A stretch of 64,000 nt of DNA from Gammaproteobacteria bacterium (GCA_035279405.1 DATEHU010000026.1:450147-514146); one strand, 5' to 3'. Counted from the first letter of the stretch, positions 50,062 through 58,855 are shown. Notes: generated by a model not told the origin, from the sequence alone. Numbers and translations: made by a program.

Positions 50062-50763
50062 TTATTTGATGCGCCGCACGAACACCGTGGCGCCGTGGCC
50101 GGGCAGCGTCAGCAGATACCCGAATCCCAGTTTCTTGATGATCACCTGCGGATTATCGAGTTCAATATTGGTGAAATAACCGGTAGCGGCCTGTTTCCAC
50201 ACCTGACCGTTTTCCAGCTTGAACACCGTAGCTCCGGTCCAGCCGGTGAACCGGCCCGCAATGCGCGTCTCGATGCGCTCCGGCATCGCCGGGTTTTCCC
50301 TAGGCGCCATGGTGTCTGCACCGAAACCAGCCGCAGGGGAAACGCCGGCTGGTGCACTCGACGAAGATAGGGATGGCGGCGCCACGCCCGCGGAGGGCGT
50401 CTGCGCGCGCTCCCGCACATAGGCCTGCAGCCAGGCATTCAAGGCCTTGAGCTGCACAGGCGAAAACTTGTCAATGCCGGTGCGGTGATACTCGGTGACT
50501 GACATCAGATCGCGCACATCCAGGGACGTTGCACTCACCGAGGCAGGTTCAAGTAGGACGTTTGATTTCAGCGTCGCGCTCAACCAGCGGTTGAAGGCCT
50601 GAAGTTCGTCAGGTGAAAGTATGTCGAGGCCGGTCTGATGGAATTCCGACACGCTGATGACATTGCGTACGTCCAGCGGCGTGGCGCCAGGCGCGGCCGC
50701 GAGCGTTGCGCCGCAAACGCAGATCGCGAACAGGGTCACCACACCGGCTTGCAATCCGCGCAT
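50062..50763 (-). CDS. secreted protein of unknown function with internal duplication
   Basis: 233 residues. Cleavable signal peptide ending near TLAAAPG. Two tandem repeats of about 36 residues: LDVRNVISVSEFHQTGLDIL with its SPDEL helix (residues about 30-64), and LDVRDLMSVTEYHRTGIDKF with SPVQL (about 80-115). A Ser/Pro/Ala-rich linker and a C-terminal beta domain follow (ETRIAGRFTGWTGATVFKLE, NGQVWKQAATGYFTN). The C-terminal part is found in other proteobacterial periplasmic proteins in my recollection, without known function. Head-to-tail with the dehydratase gene. Confidence 0.7.
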   Translation of the reverse strand: MRGLQAGVVTLFAICVCGATLAAAPGATPLDVRNVISVSEFHQTGLDILSPDELQAFNRWLSATLKSNVLLEPASVSATSLDVRDLMSVTEYHRTGIDKFSPVQLKALNAWLQAYVRERAQTPSAGVAPPSLSSSSAPAGVSPAAGFGADTMAPRENPAMPERIETRIAGRFTGWTGATVFKLENGQVWKQAATGYFTNIELDNPQVIIKKLGFGYLLTLPGHGATVFVRRIK

Positions 50764-50771
50764 CGTTCACC

Positions 50772-51719
50772 TCACCAGGGCAGATGATCCAGGTCCACGT
50801 TGCCGCCGCTGAGGATAACACCAACGCGCAGGCCTTTCACCGACACGCGCGCGGCACGCAGCGCCGCGAACACCACGGCCGCGGAAGGCTCGATGATGAT
50901 TTTCATGCGCTCCCATGCAAAACGCATGGCGGCAATGACTTCCGCATCTGTAACGCGCACGATCTCGTCCACCTGCGCGCGCAGCACCGTGAAGGTCAGT
51001 GGCCCGATGGTGGCACGCAGTCCGTCACATACCGTATCCGGGTGCGCCACGGGTTGAATATGTCCCGCCTGCAGTGAGCGCCAGGCGTCGTCGGCGCTCA
51101 ACGGTTCCACGCCGATGATTCTGCAGGCGGGACGCAGCGCACGCGTAGCCACCGCGGTTCCGGACAGCAAACCGCCGCCGCCCACCGGCGCCAATACCAT
51201 GTCCAGGTCCGGAATTTCCGCGTGCAATTCCAGCGCCGCCGTGCCCTGCCCGGCCATCACCACCGCATCGTTGAATGGGTGCACCACCACCGCGCCGGTT
51301 TCCGCAACGCAGCGTGCCAGCGCCGCTTCGCGGCCCTGCATGCTCGGTTCGCAGTAAATGATCTGGGCGCCGTAGCCGGCCACCGCGCGCTTTTTGAAAG
51401 CACTCGAGTTTTCCGGCATGACCACCCAGGCCGGAATGCCGCGGCGCCGGGCGGCCAGCGCCAGCGCCGCGCCGTGATTGCCGGACGAATGCGTAGCCAC
51501 GCCGTACGCGGCTGCCGTTGCAGAAAGCGACAACACCGCATTCGTCGCCCCACGGATCTTGAAAGCGCCCATTTCCTGAAAATTTTCGCACTTGCAGAAA
51601 ATCTGCGCGTCCAGTTCGGCTTCGAGCGGTGCGCAGCGCAACACCGGAGTGCGGTTTACCTGCGCCGCGATGCGTACCGCGGCGGCGCGGATATCCGCAA
51701 AAGTCAAAACCTCCTGCAT
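50772..51719 (-). CDS. threonine dehydratase / serine racemase-like PLP enzyme
   Basis: 315 residues, fold-type II PLP enzyme. Lys54 in EMGAFKIRGATN binds PLP, HSSGNHGAALALAAR binds substrate, and VLAPVGGGGLLSG holds the phosphate. It lacks the C-terminal ACT domain of biosynthetic IlvA, so it is either a catabolic threonine dehydratase or a serine racemase-like enzyme; sequence alone does not decide. The ATG at 51719 is close to the orn stop. Confidence 0.85.
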   Translation of the reverse strand: MQEVLTFADIRAAAVRIAAQVNRTPVLRCAPLEAELDAQIFCKCENFQEMGAFKIRGATNAVLSLSATAAAYGVATHSSGNHGAALALAARRRGIPAWVVMPENSSAFKKRAVAGYGAQIIYCEPSMQGREAALARCVAETGAVVVHPFNDAVVMAGQGTAALELHAEIPDLDMVLAPVGGGGLLSGTAVATRALRPACRIIGVEPLSADDAWRSLQAGHIQPVAHPDTVCDGLRATIGPLTFTVLRAQVDEIVRVTDAEVIAAMRFAWERMKIIIEPSAAVVFAALRAARVSVKGLRVGVILSGGNVDLDHLPW

Positions 51720-51726
51720 ATCAGGC

Positions 51727-52287
51727 TCAGGATCCGAGAAATTCCGCACGCAGCAGGCGCTCGCGGTAATACCTGAGTTCAGCCACGGAATCGCGGATGT
51801 CGTCGAGCGCTAGATGGGTGGATTCCTTGGTAAAGCCTTCCGCCAGTCCCGGAGCCCAGCGCTTTGCGAGTTCCTTGAGCGTGCTCACATCCAGGTTGCG
51901 GTAATGGAAGAATTTTTCCAGCTCCGGCATGTAGTGCGCCAGAAAACGCCGGTCCTGGCAGATGCTGTTGCCACACATGGGCGTGGCGTTGGGCGGCAGA
52001 TGCAGGCGCACAAACGCCAACGTCAGGCGTTCGGCTTCGGCTTCGCTCACGCGGCTGGCGCGTACCCGCGCGGTCAGGCCCGAGCGGCCATGCTGGTGGG
52101 TACACCACTCGCCCATCGCGGCCAGCGCCGCGTCGCTCTGGTGCACCGCAACGACCGGCCCCTCGGCCAGCAGGTTCAGCTGCTTGTCGGTAACCAGCGT
52201 GGCAATTTCCAGAATCCGGTCGCGCTCCGGATCCAGACCGGTCATTTCCAGATCCAGCCACACCAGATTTTCGGCATTCAACGCCAT
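51727..52287 (-). CDS. orn: oligoribonuclease
   Basis: 186 residues. 3'-to-5' exoribonuclease that degrades 2-5 nt RNAs and pGpG. DEDDh residues in [16 protein letters not shown] (Asp12, Glu14), [19 protein letters not shown] and [17 protein letters not shown] are all present. Divergent from the M48 protease gene. Confidence 0.97.
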   Translation of the reverse strand: MALNAENLVWLDLEMTGLDPERDRILEIATLVTDKQLNLLAEGPVVAVHQSDAALAAMGEWCTHQHGRSGLTARVRASRVSEAEAERLTLAFVRLHLPPNATPMCGNSICQDRRFLAHYMPELEKFFHYRNLDVSTLKELAKRWAPGLAEGFTKESTHLALDDIRDSVAELRYYRERLLRAEFLGS

Positions 52288-52336
52288 GACCCTACCTTGG
52301 TCGGCACGCAGGCTTCAGTCTAAACCTGCACGGCAA

Positions 52337-52365
52337 TTCTGCCCACCCGCGCGGTCGCGTACAAT
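52337..52365 (+). promoter_or_regulatory. candidate promoter of the M48 protease gene
   Basis: TTCTGC (52337-52342), 17 bases, TACAAT (52360-52365). The start point would lie about 25 bases before the ATG at 52396. Confidence 0.4.
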
Positions 52366-52395
52366 GCACGTCCCGCTTTTTTTCCCCGGCTACGC

Positions 52396-53640
52396 ATGAA
52401 CGCCCTCACTATAATATTCGTCGTCGCGCTGGCACTGTCCGCGGCGCTGCGCGCCTGGCTGACAGGCCGTCAGATCCTCTACGTGCACGGCCACCGGGAA
52501 AACGTACCCGCGGTCTTCGCGGCCAGCATCGGTCAGGAGCAGCATCAAAAAGCCGCGGACTACACCGTCGCCAAGTGCCGCTTCGGCCTGCTGGGTACGG
52601 CGCTCGAACCGGTGCTGGCTCTGCTCTGGACCCTGGGCGGCGGCTTGACGCTGCTCGACAGCACCTGGCGCAACCTGAGTCTGGATGTGCTCAGCGCCGG
52701 TGTCGCGGTCATCGGCAGTTACGTGTTGATCAACGCACTGATCGCGCTGCCGCTCGGCGCCTACGCCACCTTCGGCATTGAAGCGCGCTTCGGTTTCAAT
52801 CGCACCACGCTCAAGACCTATGCGCTCGATCATCTCAAGATGCTGTTGCTCGGCATAGCGCTCGGCGTGCCGTTGCTGTACGCCGTACTGTTCCTCATGC
52901 AGCGCACGGGTCGCCTGTGGTGGCTGTATGCGTGGCTGCTGTGGATGGCATTCAGCCTGCTGATTACCTGGGCCTGGCCGGTGCTGATTGCGCCGTTGTT
53001 CAACAAGTTCGCGCCGCTCGCCGATGCCGACCTTAAGCAGCGCATCGAAGCCTTGGTGACGCGCTGCGGCTTCACCAGCCGCGGCGTATTCGTGATGGAC
53101 GGTTCGGCGCGCTCCGCGCACGGCAACGCGTATTTCACCGGCCTTGGCCGCCACAAACGCATCGTGTTTTTCGACACGCTCATGGACAAACTCGATGCTG
53201 GGGAAATCGAGGCGGTGCTCGCGCATGAACTCGGTCATTTTCGCCTGCATCACGTGGCTCAACGCTTGTGGGTAAGCGCCGTACTGAGCCTCGCGGGACT
53301 GGCGGCGCTCGGCTGGCTCGTGTCGCAGCCATGGTTTTATGCGGGCCTGGGGGTGCACATGCCATCGGCGCACATGGCGCTGTTGTTGTTCACGCTGCTG
53401 GCGCCGCCGTTCCTGCTGCTGCTGGAACCCGCGAGCTCGGCGTGGTCACGGCAGCATGAATACCAGGCGGATGCCTATGCGGCCAGCCAGGTAAACGGCA
53501 GCGCGCTGGCGCAGGCGCTGGTGAAACTCTATCGCGACAACGCCTCCACACTCACGCCCGACCCTTGGCACTCGGCGTTCCACGATTCGCATCCGCCCGC
53601 CCTGGCGCGCATCACGGCGCTGCAAGTGCTAACCCGTTGA
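52396..53640 (+). CDS. M48 family (Ste24/CAAX-type) membrane metalloprotease
   Basis: 414 residues with about six membrane segments. Zinc motif HELGH at 277-281 and the third ligand region SRQHEYQADAYAASQV. N-terminal text TIEARFGFNRTTLKTYALD-like (residues about 130-150) is typical of Ste24. Bacterial homologues are inner-membrane proteases of unclear substrate, sometimes linked to envelope quality control. Begins at ATG 52396 right after a T-rich stretch. Confidence 0.9.
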   Translation: MNALTIIFVVALALSAALRAWLTGRQILYVHGHRENVPAVFAASIGQEQHQKAADYTVAKCRFGLLGTALEPVLALLWTLGGGLTLLDSTWRNLSLDVLSAGVAVIGSYVLINALIALPLGAYATFGIEARFGFNRTTLKTYALDHLKMLLLGIALGVPLLYAVLFLMQRTGRLWWLYAWLLWMAFSLLITWAWPVLIAPLFNKFAPLADADLKQRIEALVTRCGFTSRGVFVMDGSARSAHGNAYFTGLGRHKRIVFFDTLMDKLDAGEIEAVLAHELGHFRLHHVAQRLWVSAVLSLAGLAALGWLVSQPWFYAGLGVHMPSAHMALLLFTLLAPPFLLLLEPASSAWSRQHEYQADAYAASQVNGSALAQALVKLYRDNASTLTPDPWHSAFHDSHPPALARITALQVLTR

Positions 53641-53680
53641 TTCCGATCAGACGCAGCGGAACGTCCGGATGATAACCGCC

Positions 53681-54025
53681 TCAGCCGGGCGGCCAAGTCA
53701 TGAGGCGTCCGCCGAGCAGATGCAGATGGATGTGGAACACCGTCTGCCCGGCGCCACGATTGCAGTTCATCACCAGCCGGTAGCCGGATTCCGCGAGCTT
53801 TCGGTCCTGCGCGATATGACACGCCGCCAGCACCAGTTTGCCGAGCAGCGGCCCGTCAGCGTCGCCGACCTCGTTGAGCGTGGCAATGTGCCGGCGCGGC
53901 ACCACCAGAATGTGCGTCGGCGCCTGCGGATTGATGTCATGGAAGGCAATAAGTTCGTCGGTTTCCATGACCATGCGCGGCTGGATTTCGCCGCGCACCA
54001 TCTTGCAGAACAGACAATCGTTCAT
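53681..54025 (-). CDS. HIT family hydrolase (HinT-like)
   Basis: 114 residues. Histidine-triad motif VFHIHLHLLGG near the C-terminus and CLFCKMVRGEIQPRMVMETD at the N-terminus. HinT proteins hydrolyse purine nucleoside phosphoramidates. Convergent with the M48 gene and ten bases downstream of the FkbM methyltransferase gene. Confidence 0.92.
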   Translation of the reverse strand: MNDCLFCKMVRGEIQPRMVMETDELIAFHDINPQAPTHILVVPRRHIATLNEVGDADGPLLGKLVLAACHIAQDRKLAESGYRLVMNCNRGAGQTVFHIHLHLLGGRLMTWPPG

Positions 54026-54034
54026 GGGCGCCTC

Positions 54035-54856
54035 TCATCGGCCCGCGGCCGGCACGGCGAACACGTCGTAATGCCGCCATCGGTCGGCATCGCGTTCCGA
54101 CAGGACCTCACCACGGTAATTTTCCTCGCTCTCCCATTTGTGCAGCCGGTAACCCAGCGCCTGCAACTCGCGTAGATACTGTACGCGCCGTGCGCTCGGC
54201 AGGTGTTTGTAGATTTCAGTCTTGATGAAAGGCCGGTTGCGTTCCAGCAGGCCGCGGATGGATCTCGTCACATCCGGGTCATAGCCTTCGGTGTCGATTT
54301 TCACATAGCGTATCTTGCTCAGGGTTTCGGGATACTCGCGCTCCAGATAGCGCAGCAGATTCCGGCCCTGTACGCGCAATTTGAAAAAATGCGCGTGCGT
54401 CCATGAACCGATGTCCTTGTGCAATCCGCCATTGCAAAAGCCAGCATCGGAATACTCGAACTCCATCTCGGCATCTTCCGGGGTGGCGGCAAACATCAGC
54501 GGCTGAATGTTGGTTTTGCGCTTGTTGAGACCCGCGTTCGCGACCAGCACCTTGTAGACATGGGGATTGGGCTCCAGAGCCAGCACCCCGCCCCGCGCTC
54601 CGGCGGCGAGCGCAATCGGCAGCGTGGAATCGCCGGTGTGGGCACCGATATCAATGGCAAAATCCCCTGCGGACAAAAACTCACGGATCGCGTCAACCTG
54701 CGCCTGATAGAACTGCTTGGGCTTCTCCTTCGGATGCCGCCAGGCGGCGTATTCAATGGCTCCGTCTTTCTCAAGCTCAAACGTCCGGATGTCAAAACCA
54801 TATTCCCGGACCGGCGGCTTCAGGCCCAAGCCAAAAAATACTTCCTTCAATTTCAC
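54035..54856 (-). CDS. FkbM family methyltransferase
   Basis: 273 residues from a GTG at 54856, the first start after recR. SAM-binding motif FAIDIGAHTGDSTLPIALA near residue 75, then VLALEPNPHVYKVLVANAGL, and the FkbM signature IRYVKIDTEGYDPDVTRSIR. Such enzymes O-methylate sugars or polyketides; the acceptor is unknown here. The longer frame to 54994 runs into recR and is not conserved. Confidence 0.88.
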   Translation of the reverse strand: MKLKEVFFGLGLKPPVREYGFDIRTFELEKDGAIEYAAWRHPKEKPKQFYQAQVDAIREFLSAGDFAIDIGAHTGDSTLPIALAAGARGGVLALEPNPHVYKVLVANAGLNKRKTNIQPLMFAATPEDAEMEFEYSDAGFCNGGLHKDIGSWTHAHFFKLRVQGRNLLRYLEREYPETLSKIRYVKIDTEGYDPDVTRSIRGLLERNRPFIKTEIYKHLPSARRVQYLRELQALGYRLHKWESEENYRGEVLSERDADRWRHYDVFAVPAAGR

Positions 54857-54875
54857 TGCTGTTCCCCACCGCCAG

Positions 54876-55475
54876 TCAGGCGACGTCGCGCCGGCCGGAA
54901 AATGCATGCGACAGCGTGCCGCCATCCACGAATTCGAGCTCGCCGCCCAGCGGCACGCCGTGAGCAATGCGCGTGGCGCGGATGCCGCGGACACGCGCCA
55001 GTTCCGCGAGGTAATGCGCAGTGGCTTCCCCTTCGACCGTGGGATTGGTGGCCAGGATCATCTCCGTGATGCCGCCCTGTTCCAGACGCGCCTCCAGTTG
55101 TCCCAGGCCCAGCTCCTCGGGACCGATGCCGTCGAGCGGCGACAAATGCCCCATGAGTACAAAATATTTGCCGCCGAAGCTGGTTGCCGCGTCAATCGCA
55201 TACACGTCGGCCGGAGTCTCGACCACGCACAGCAGACTGTCGTTACGGCGCGTCGACGCGCAGATCTCGCAGACCGGCTTGTCCGTAAGCATGCGGCAGC
55301 GCTCGCAGTGGCGCACCCCGGCTACCGCCGCCTCCAGCGCCTTGGCCAGCGCCAGCGCCGCATCGCGCTTGCGCTCCAGCAGATGGAAGCTCATGCGCTG
55401 TGCGGACTTCGGTCCCACGCCCGGCAGGCAGCGCAGCGCCTCCATCAGTTGTTGCAGCAGCGGCGTGTATTGCAT
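54876..55475 (-). CDS. recR: recombination mediator RecR
   Basis: 199 residues. Acts with RecF/RecO to load RecA at gaps. Helix-hairpin-helix [17 protein letters not shown], zinc finger [16 protein letters not shown], and Toprim domain ([34 protein letters not shown]). Located four bases after ybaB in the dnaX-ybaB-recR operon. Confidence 0.97.
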   Translation of the reverse strand: MQYTPLLQQLMEALRCLPGVGPKSAQRMSFHLLERKRDAALALAKALEAAVAGVRHCERCRMLTDKPVCEICASTRRNDSLLCVVETPADVYAIDAATSFGGKYFVLMGHLSPLDGIGPEELGLGQLEARLEQGGITEMILATNPTVEGEATAHYLAELARVRGIRATRIAHGVPLGGELEFVDGGTLSHAFSGRRDVA

Positions 55476-55479
55476 GCAA

Positions 55480-55803
55480 TCAGAATGGCAGCTTCAGGCC
55501 GCCCGGCAACGGCATGCCGGCGGTCAAACCCGCAAAGCGCTCGCGCATGAGAACCTCGAGCTTGTTGACGGCATCATTCATGGCTGCGGCAATCAGATCC
55601 TCGAGCATCTCGCGGTCGTCACCCGGCAGTGCGGGATCAATGCGCACGCGCTTGACCTCGTGGCGGCCCGTCATGACCACCTTCACCATGCCGCCACCCG
55701 CCTGGCCGGTGACTTCCACCTGCGCCAATTCCTGCTGCGCCTTCTGCATGCCAGCCTGCAACTCCTGGGCCTGCTTCATCAACCCGCCAAGTCCGCCTTT
55801 CAT
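55480..55803 (-). CDS. ybaB: nucleoid-associated protein YbaB/EbfC
   Basis: 107 residues from the ATG at 55803; a GTG one codon earlier is possible. Small dimeric DNA-binding protein: [20 protein letters not shown] helix, [20 protein letters not shown], and [19 protein letters not shown]. Between dnaX and recR. Confidence 0.95.
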   Translation of the reverse strand: MKGGLGGLMKQAQELQAGMQKAQQELAQVEVTGQAGGGMVKVVMTGRHEVKRVRIDPALPGDDREMLEDLIAAAMNDAVNKLEVLMRERFAGLTAGMPLPGGLKLPF

Positions 55804-55819
55804 CACTGCTTACCTCGGG

Positions 55820-57391
55820 TCATTCCGACAGCTTCACAAGTTCGGGATTGACCTGCGCCCCAAAGGTCTCGCACAGGTTGCGCACATTGGGATCGGCCGC
55901 GATGGCGGCCTGCGCAGCCTGCAGATTTTCCGCCTGACGGCGCGCATCATGCTTGGCCGGCGTATCCAGCTCCGCGTGTACCGCCTGGATGCGGATTTTC
56001 AGCGCTTCGCCGTAATGGCGCGAGATGGCTTCCTGCAGGCGCTGGGTCAGCTGCTCGGTGGCGAGATGCGCGTGCGCCGTATCCAGTTCCAGATGCAGGG
56101 TATTGGCCTCGCGCTGCCGGTACATGCAGTTGAGCGCCAGTTGCTGTGCGGCACCGCGCAGTTCCAGGGATTCCACCAGTCCAATCCAGTCGGGATCTTT
56201 CCAGGTTTGCGCCGGCTTGGGCGCCGAGTTTGGCCGCACTGCCGTGGTCTGCGCGGCGCTGGCTGCAACCGGACGTGCCGCAGGCGCCTCCCTCCGTGCC
56301 GGCTCGACCTGAACCGGAATGAACGCCAGCATGCGCAACAAGGTCATTTCGAAACCGCCGCGCGGTGACGGCGCCAGCGCCAGGTCGCGCCTGCCAAACA
56401 GGGCGATCTGATAGCAAAGCTGCACTTGTTCAGGCGTAAGCCTACCGCTCAAGATCCGTACCGCCTCATCCGTCCCCATTTCCGCCGGCGCTTCGGGCAG
56501 CGCCTGCGCCAGTGCCACGCGCTGCAGGCAGGATGCCATGTCGCCCAGTAGCGTCGCGTAATCGGGAGCCAATTCATCGAGCCTGCTCACGATTTCAAAC
56601 AGTGTCTTGCCATCCTTGCTGCCAACAGCTTGCAGCAGGGTCAACACGTGGGTTTGCTCGATACTGCCCAGCATGCTGCGTACTTCGTCCGCGCGCAGCG
56701 TACCGCCTCCGTACGCGATCGCCTGGTCCAGCAGACTCAAGGCATCACGCAAGCTGCCATCAGCCGCCTGCGCGATCTGCGCAATGGCCGCATCATCCCC
56801 CGCAACGCCTTCGGCTTGGAGAATGTGCGCCAAGTGCTTGTGCATCAAGCTCACGGGCAGGCGCTTGAGGTTGAATTGCAGGCAACGGGACAGCACGGTG
56901 ACCGGCAATTTCTGCGGATCGGTGGTGGCCAGCAGGAATTTCACATGCGGCGGCGGCTCTTCGAGGGTTTTCAGCAGCGCATTGAAAGAATGGCCCGAAA
57001 GCATGTGCACTTCGTCTATCAGGTACACCTTGTAACGTCCGCGGCTCGGCGCGTATTGCACGTTGTCCAGCAACTCGCGGGTATCATCCACCTTGGTGCG
57101 CGAAGCCGCGTCCACCTCGATCAGATCCACGAAGCGTCCGGCCTCGATTTCCCGGCAGGCGCTGCATTCGCCGCACGGGTGCGAACTCACGCCCTGCTCG
57201 CAGTTCAGGCACTTGGCAAGAATGCGCGCGAGCGTGGTCTTGCCTACGCCGCGGGTCCCCGCAAACAGGAAAGCATGGTGAAGGCGATTGTGGTCAAGCG
57301 CATTGATCAACGCCTTGAGCACATGTTCCTGACCGACCATTTCCGCGAAATTGCGCGGCCGCCACTTTCTTGCCAACACCTGATACGACAT
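55820..57391 (-). CDS. dnaX: DNA polymerase III subunits gamma/tau
   Basis: 523 residues from the ATG at 57391. Clamp-loader ATPase. Walker A GTRGVGKTTLARILAK, the four-Cys zinc module (CLNCEQGVSSHPCGECSAC), Walker B LIDEVHMLS, and sensor 1 LLATTDPQKLP. A Pro/Ala-rich linker precedes the C-terminal tau-like domain. I saw no A-rich slippery heptamer for a gamma frameshift. The frame continues into ffs upstream but is not coding there. Confidence 0.96.
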   Translation of the reverse strand: MSYQVLARKWRPRNFAEMVGQEHVLKALINALDHNRLHHAFLFAGTRGVGKTTLARILAKCLNCEQGVSSHPCGECSACREIEAGRFVDLIEVDAASRTKVDDTRELLDNVQYAPSRGRYKVYLIDEVHMLSGHSFNALLKTLEEPPPHVKFLLATTDPQKLPVTVLSRCLQFNLKRLPVSLMHKHLAHILQAEGVAGDDAAIAQIAQAADGSLRDALSLLDQAIAYGGGTLRADEVRSMLGSIEQTHVLTLLQAVGSKDGKTLFEIVSRLDELAPDYATLLGDMASCLQRVALAQALPEAPAEMGTDEAVRILSGRLTPEQVQLCYQIALFGRRDLALAPSPRGGFEMTLLRMLAFIPVQVEPARREAPAARPVAASAAQTTAVRPNSAPKPAQTWKDPDWIGLVESLELRGAAQQLALNCMYRQREANTLHLELDTAHAHLATEQLTQRLQEAISRHYGEALKIRIQAVHAELDTPAKHDARRQAENLQAAQAAIAADPNVRNLCETFGAQVNPELVKLSE

Positions 57392-57484
57392 GGGGAGCGA
57401 AGCTTGCCGGATGATTGCGCACTGCGCGCGGGCGACTACTTTACCAGACGGCGTTGACTGCCAGCAGAACCATGAATTCAGGGT

Positions 57485-57597
57485 GACAGCCTGCGCCAGC
57501 CTTGCCCAGCGCACGAGTTCACTGCTGCCGCTGCTCCCTCTCGGGCCTGACGGGGTTCACAGCTTGCCGTCGCGGAGTTGCCGGCACAGGCCGCCAC
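57485..57597 (-). ncRNA. ffs: small signal recognition particle RNA (4.5S)
   Basis: The conserved SRP core GTCAGGCCCGAGAGGGAGCA lies in the middle with a GAGA tetraloop. The ends pair over at least 13 bp: GGCCTGTGCCGGC (57592-57580) with GCTGGCGCAGGCT (57500-57488). A TACAAT -10 at 57609-57604 fits a 5' end near 57597. Its place directly upstream of dnaX is the normal gammaproteobacterial one. It partners Ffh in membrane protein targeting. Exact ends are approximate. Confidence 0.93.
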
Positions 57598-57817
57598 CAA
57601 AACATTGTATGCGCGGATGCGCCGGTGAAGTCTTGAGTTTGAAAAAAGATGGGAGAGCGCGAGCCTTGCAGATTCACCACGGAGAGGGCGAGCCGGGTGA
57701 ATCCAGCGAACCGCCGGTGGCGGTTCGATCCCGGCGAGCGCAAGGCATGGATGCCGAGCTGGGGGCTTACATGGATGTACTGTGCTGCGCGCACAGGCCA
57801 AGCGCTAACGCGTAAAC

Positions 57818-57828
57818 TGGCGGAGAGG
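57818..57828. repeat. partial copy of the tRNA-Ser 3' end
   Basis: TGGCGGAGAGG, identical to 58085-58095, the CCA end and acceptor strand of tRNA-Ser seen from the plus strand. It lies 267 bases downstream of the intact gene. At 11 bases this could be chance. Confidence 0.45.
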
Positions 57829-57958
57829 ACGAAATTGCTCACCCCATTCCTGGGGCTCGCCACTGTGCGGCCCGCGTTGCGCGCCGTTCAAAATCAGTTC
57901 CAGGCTCGGCAATCCCTGCCGCGCCAGGAACTCCAGGGTTTGCCGTCCTGACAAACCC

Positions 57959-57979
57959 GTTCGGCGCGTTGCGCCGAAC
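57959..57979. repeat. perfect 9-bp hairpin
   Basis: GTTCGGCGC-GTT-GCGCCGAAC. No adjacent T-run, so not a standard terminator. It may be a repeat-element hairpin. Confidence 0.6.
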
Positions 57980-58084
57980 CCCGGCGATTTTGTCGAACCG
58001 GACCAATCACAACATCGCGGGTTCGAACCCCGCCCGCGCGCCTCTTGCGACGCCGGCGGATAATTTGGCAAGCACTCTACAATT

Positions 58085-58175
58085 TGGCGGAGAGGGCGGG
58101 ATTCGAACCCGCGATACGCTTTAGACGTATACACGATTTCCAGTCGTGCTCCTTAGACCGCTCGGACACCTCTCC
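58085..58175 (-). tRNA. tRNA-Ser (anticodon GGA)
   Basis: 91 bases including an encoded CCA. Acceptor GGAGAGG pairs with CCTCTCC; the anticodon arm CACGACTGGAAATCGTG exposes GGA; a long variable arm (TACGTCTAAAGCGTA) marks a class II serine tRNA; the T-arm is GCGGGTTCGAATCCCGC. Confidence 0.97.
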
Positions 58176-58180
58176 GAAAT
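58158..58180. repeat. tRNA-Ser 5'-end direct repeat, copy 1
   Basis: 23 bases covering the 5' acceptor/D-arm part of tRNA-Ser plus five upstream bases. An identical copy is at 58303-58325. Confidence 0.85.
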
Positions 58181-58225
58181 CTTCAATATCAAAAGCGCAC
58201 CCCATAACCATCCCTGGTGGGTACA

Positions 58226-58255
58226 CCGGCCCAGCCCTCCATGGCTGTGCGTTCG
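58226..58255. repeat. 30-base imperfect repeat beside tRNA-Ser
   Basis: CCGGCCCAGCCCTCCATGGC followed by TGTGCGTTCG. Matches the minus strand of 30434-30463 at 27 of 30 positions. Both copies sit next to a structural RNA gene with partial RNA-gene duplications. Confidence 0.7.
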
Positions 58256-58263
58256 TGTGGATT

Positions 58264-58282
58264 GGAATGCCGCTGGCATTCC
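58264..58282. repeat. perfect 8-bp hairpin upstream of tRNA-Ser
   Basis: GGAATGCC-GCT-GGCATTCC, between the 30-base repeat and the second tRNA 5' copy. Possibly part of the same small repeat element. Confidence 0.55.
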
Positions 58283-58302
58283 GATAAAGACACCACCCTT
58301 AC

Positions 58303-58325
58303 CCGCTCGGACACCTCTCCGAAAT
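58303..58325. repeat. tRNA-Ser 5'-end direct repeat, copy 2
   Basis: Identical to 58158-58180 and 145 bases away. It looks like the remnant of a second tRNA-Ser gene or of an insertion that duplicated the tRNA edge. Confidence 0.85.
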
Positions 58326-58393
58326 TCAAATGGCTGCACACGTGCATCACTACCAATCATCTGGCGCGCGCATGTGCAAAAAGGCGCGGCAGG

Positions 58394-58822
58394 CTACTGC
58401 ATGCCGCCGGTGACCGCAAGCAATTGCCCGGCCTTGGTGGCCGTACCGGCGGCAGGCGCCGGTGTCTGGCCCGAATTCGCCGGTTTTGCCGGCACCGGAA
58501 CGCCCTGCGCGGGTGCACTCTGGATTCCGGCCGGCGCCTGTTGCGCTGCGGGTTTGGCAGAATTGCCCACTGGCACGACTTGCGGCGGATAAATCAGGCA
58601 CACGCCCTTGGCATCACGCTCCGGATGCTTGCCAGTCACGGGCGTAACACTGGCGACGACGTAGGCCGGATCCGGTGTGGGTATGGTCAATCCTTCGGGA
58701 GCCTTGAGCGCCGGCTGGCTGGGGCTGTTGATGTAGGGATGCGGATCGCCGCAACCCAGGCTGCTGCAGCCTGCCACCATCATGGTCAGCAGCAGAGATA
58801 CGCCGGTAAAAATTCTAAACAT
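58394..58822 (-). CDS. short BamC-like lipoprotein downstream of dapA
   Basis: 142 residues from the ATG at 58822; an ATG at 58843 gives seven more. Lipobox MVAGC, then a segment (PALKAPEGLTIPTPDPAYVV) that resembles the N-terminal BamD-binding stretch of BamC. The rest is Pro/Ala/Gln-rich and low in complexity; the two globular BamC domains are missing. Position right after dapA is where bamC sits in E. coli. Annotation as a minimal BamC is inference from position and this short motif. Confidence 0.6.
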   Translation of the reverse strand: MFRIFTGVSLLLTMMVAGCSSLGCGDPHPYINSPSQPALKAPEGLTIPTPDPAYVVASVTPVTGKHPERDAKGVCLIYPPQVVPVGNSAKPAAQQAPAGIQSAPAQGVPVPAKPANSGQTPAPAAGTATKAGQLLAVTGGMQ

Positions 58823-58855
58823 GTTTTTGCCGTCCCGAGTCATGCGGATGTCGAA

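Larger units (their letters stand above)
57598..58084. other. intergenic region between ffs and tRNA-Ser
   Basis: About 490 bases without a credible gene. It contains the ffs promoter, a run of purine-rich and palindromic bits (GGCATGGATGCC near 57745), an 11-base copy of the tRNA-Ser 3' end (57818-57828), a perfect hairpin at 57959-57979, and a T-arm-like GCGGGTTCGAACCCCGC at 58016-58032. An open minus-strand frame (57805-58134) overlaps tRNA-Ser and reads tRNA-derived text, so I do not call it a gene. Confidence 0.5.

Noticed and set aside
55820-57391. Programmed frameshift in dnaX producing gamma
   Set aside because: No A-rich slippery heptamer with a stimulatory hairpin was seen.
57805-58134. 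109-codon minus-strand frame between dnaX and dapA
   Set aside because: It reads through tRNA-Ser and tRNA-like fragments; typical spurious translation of structural RNA sequence.
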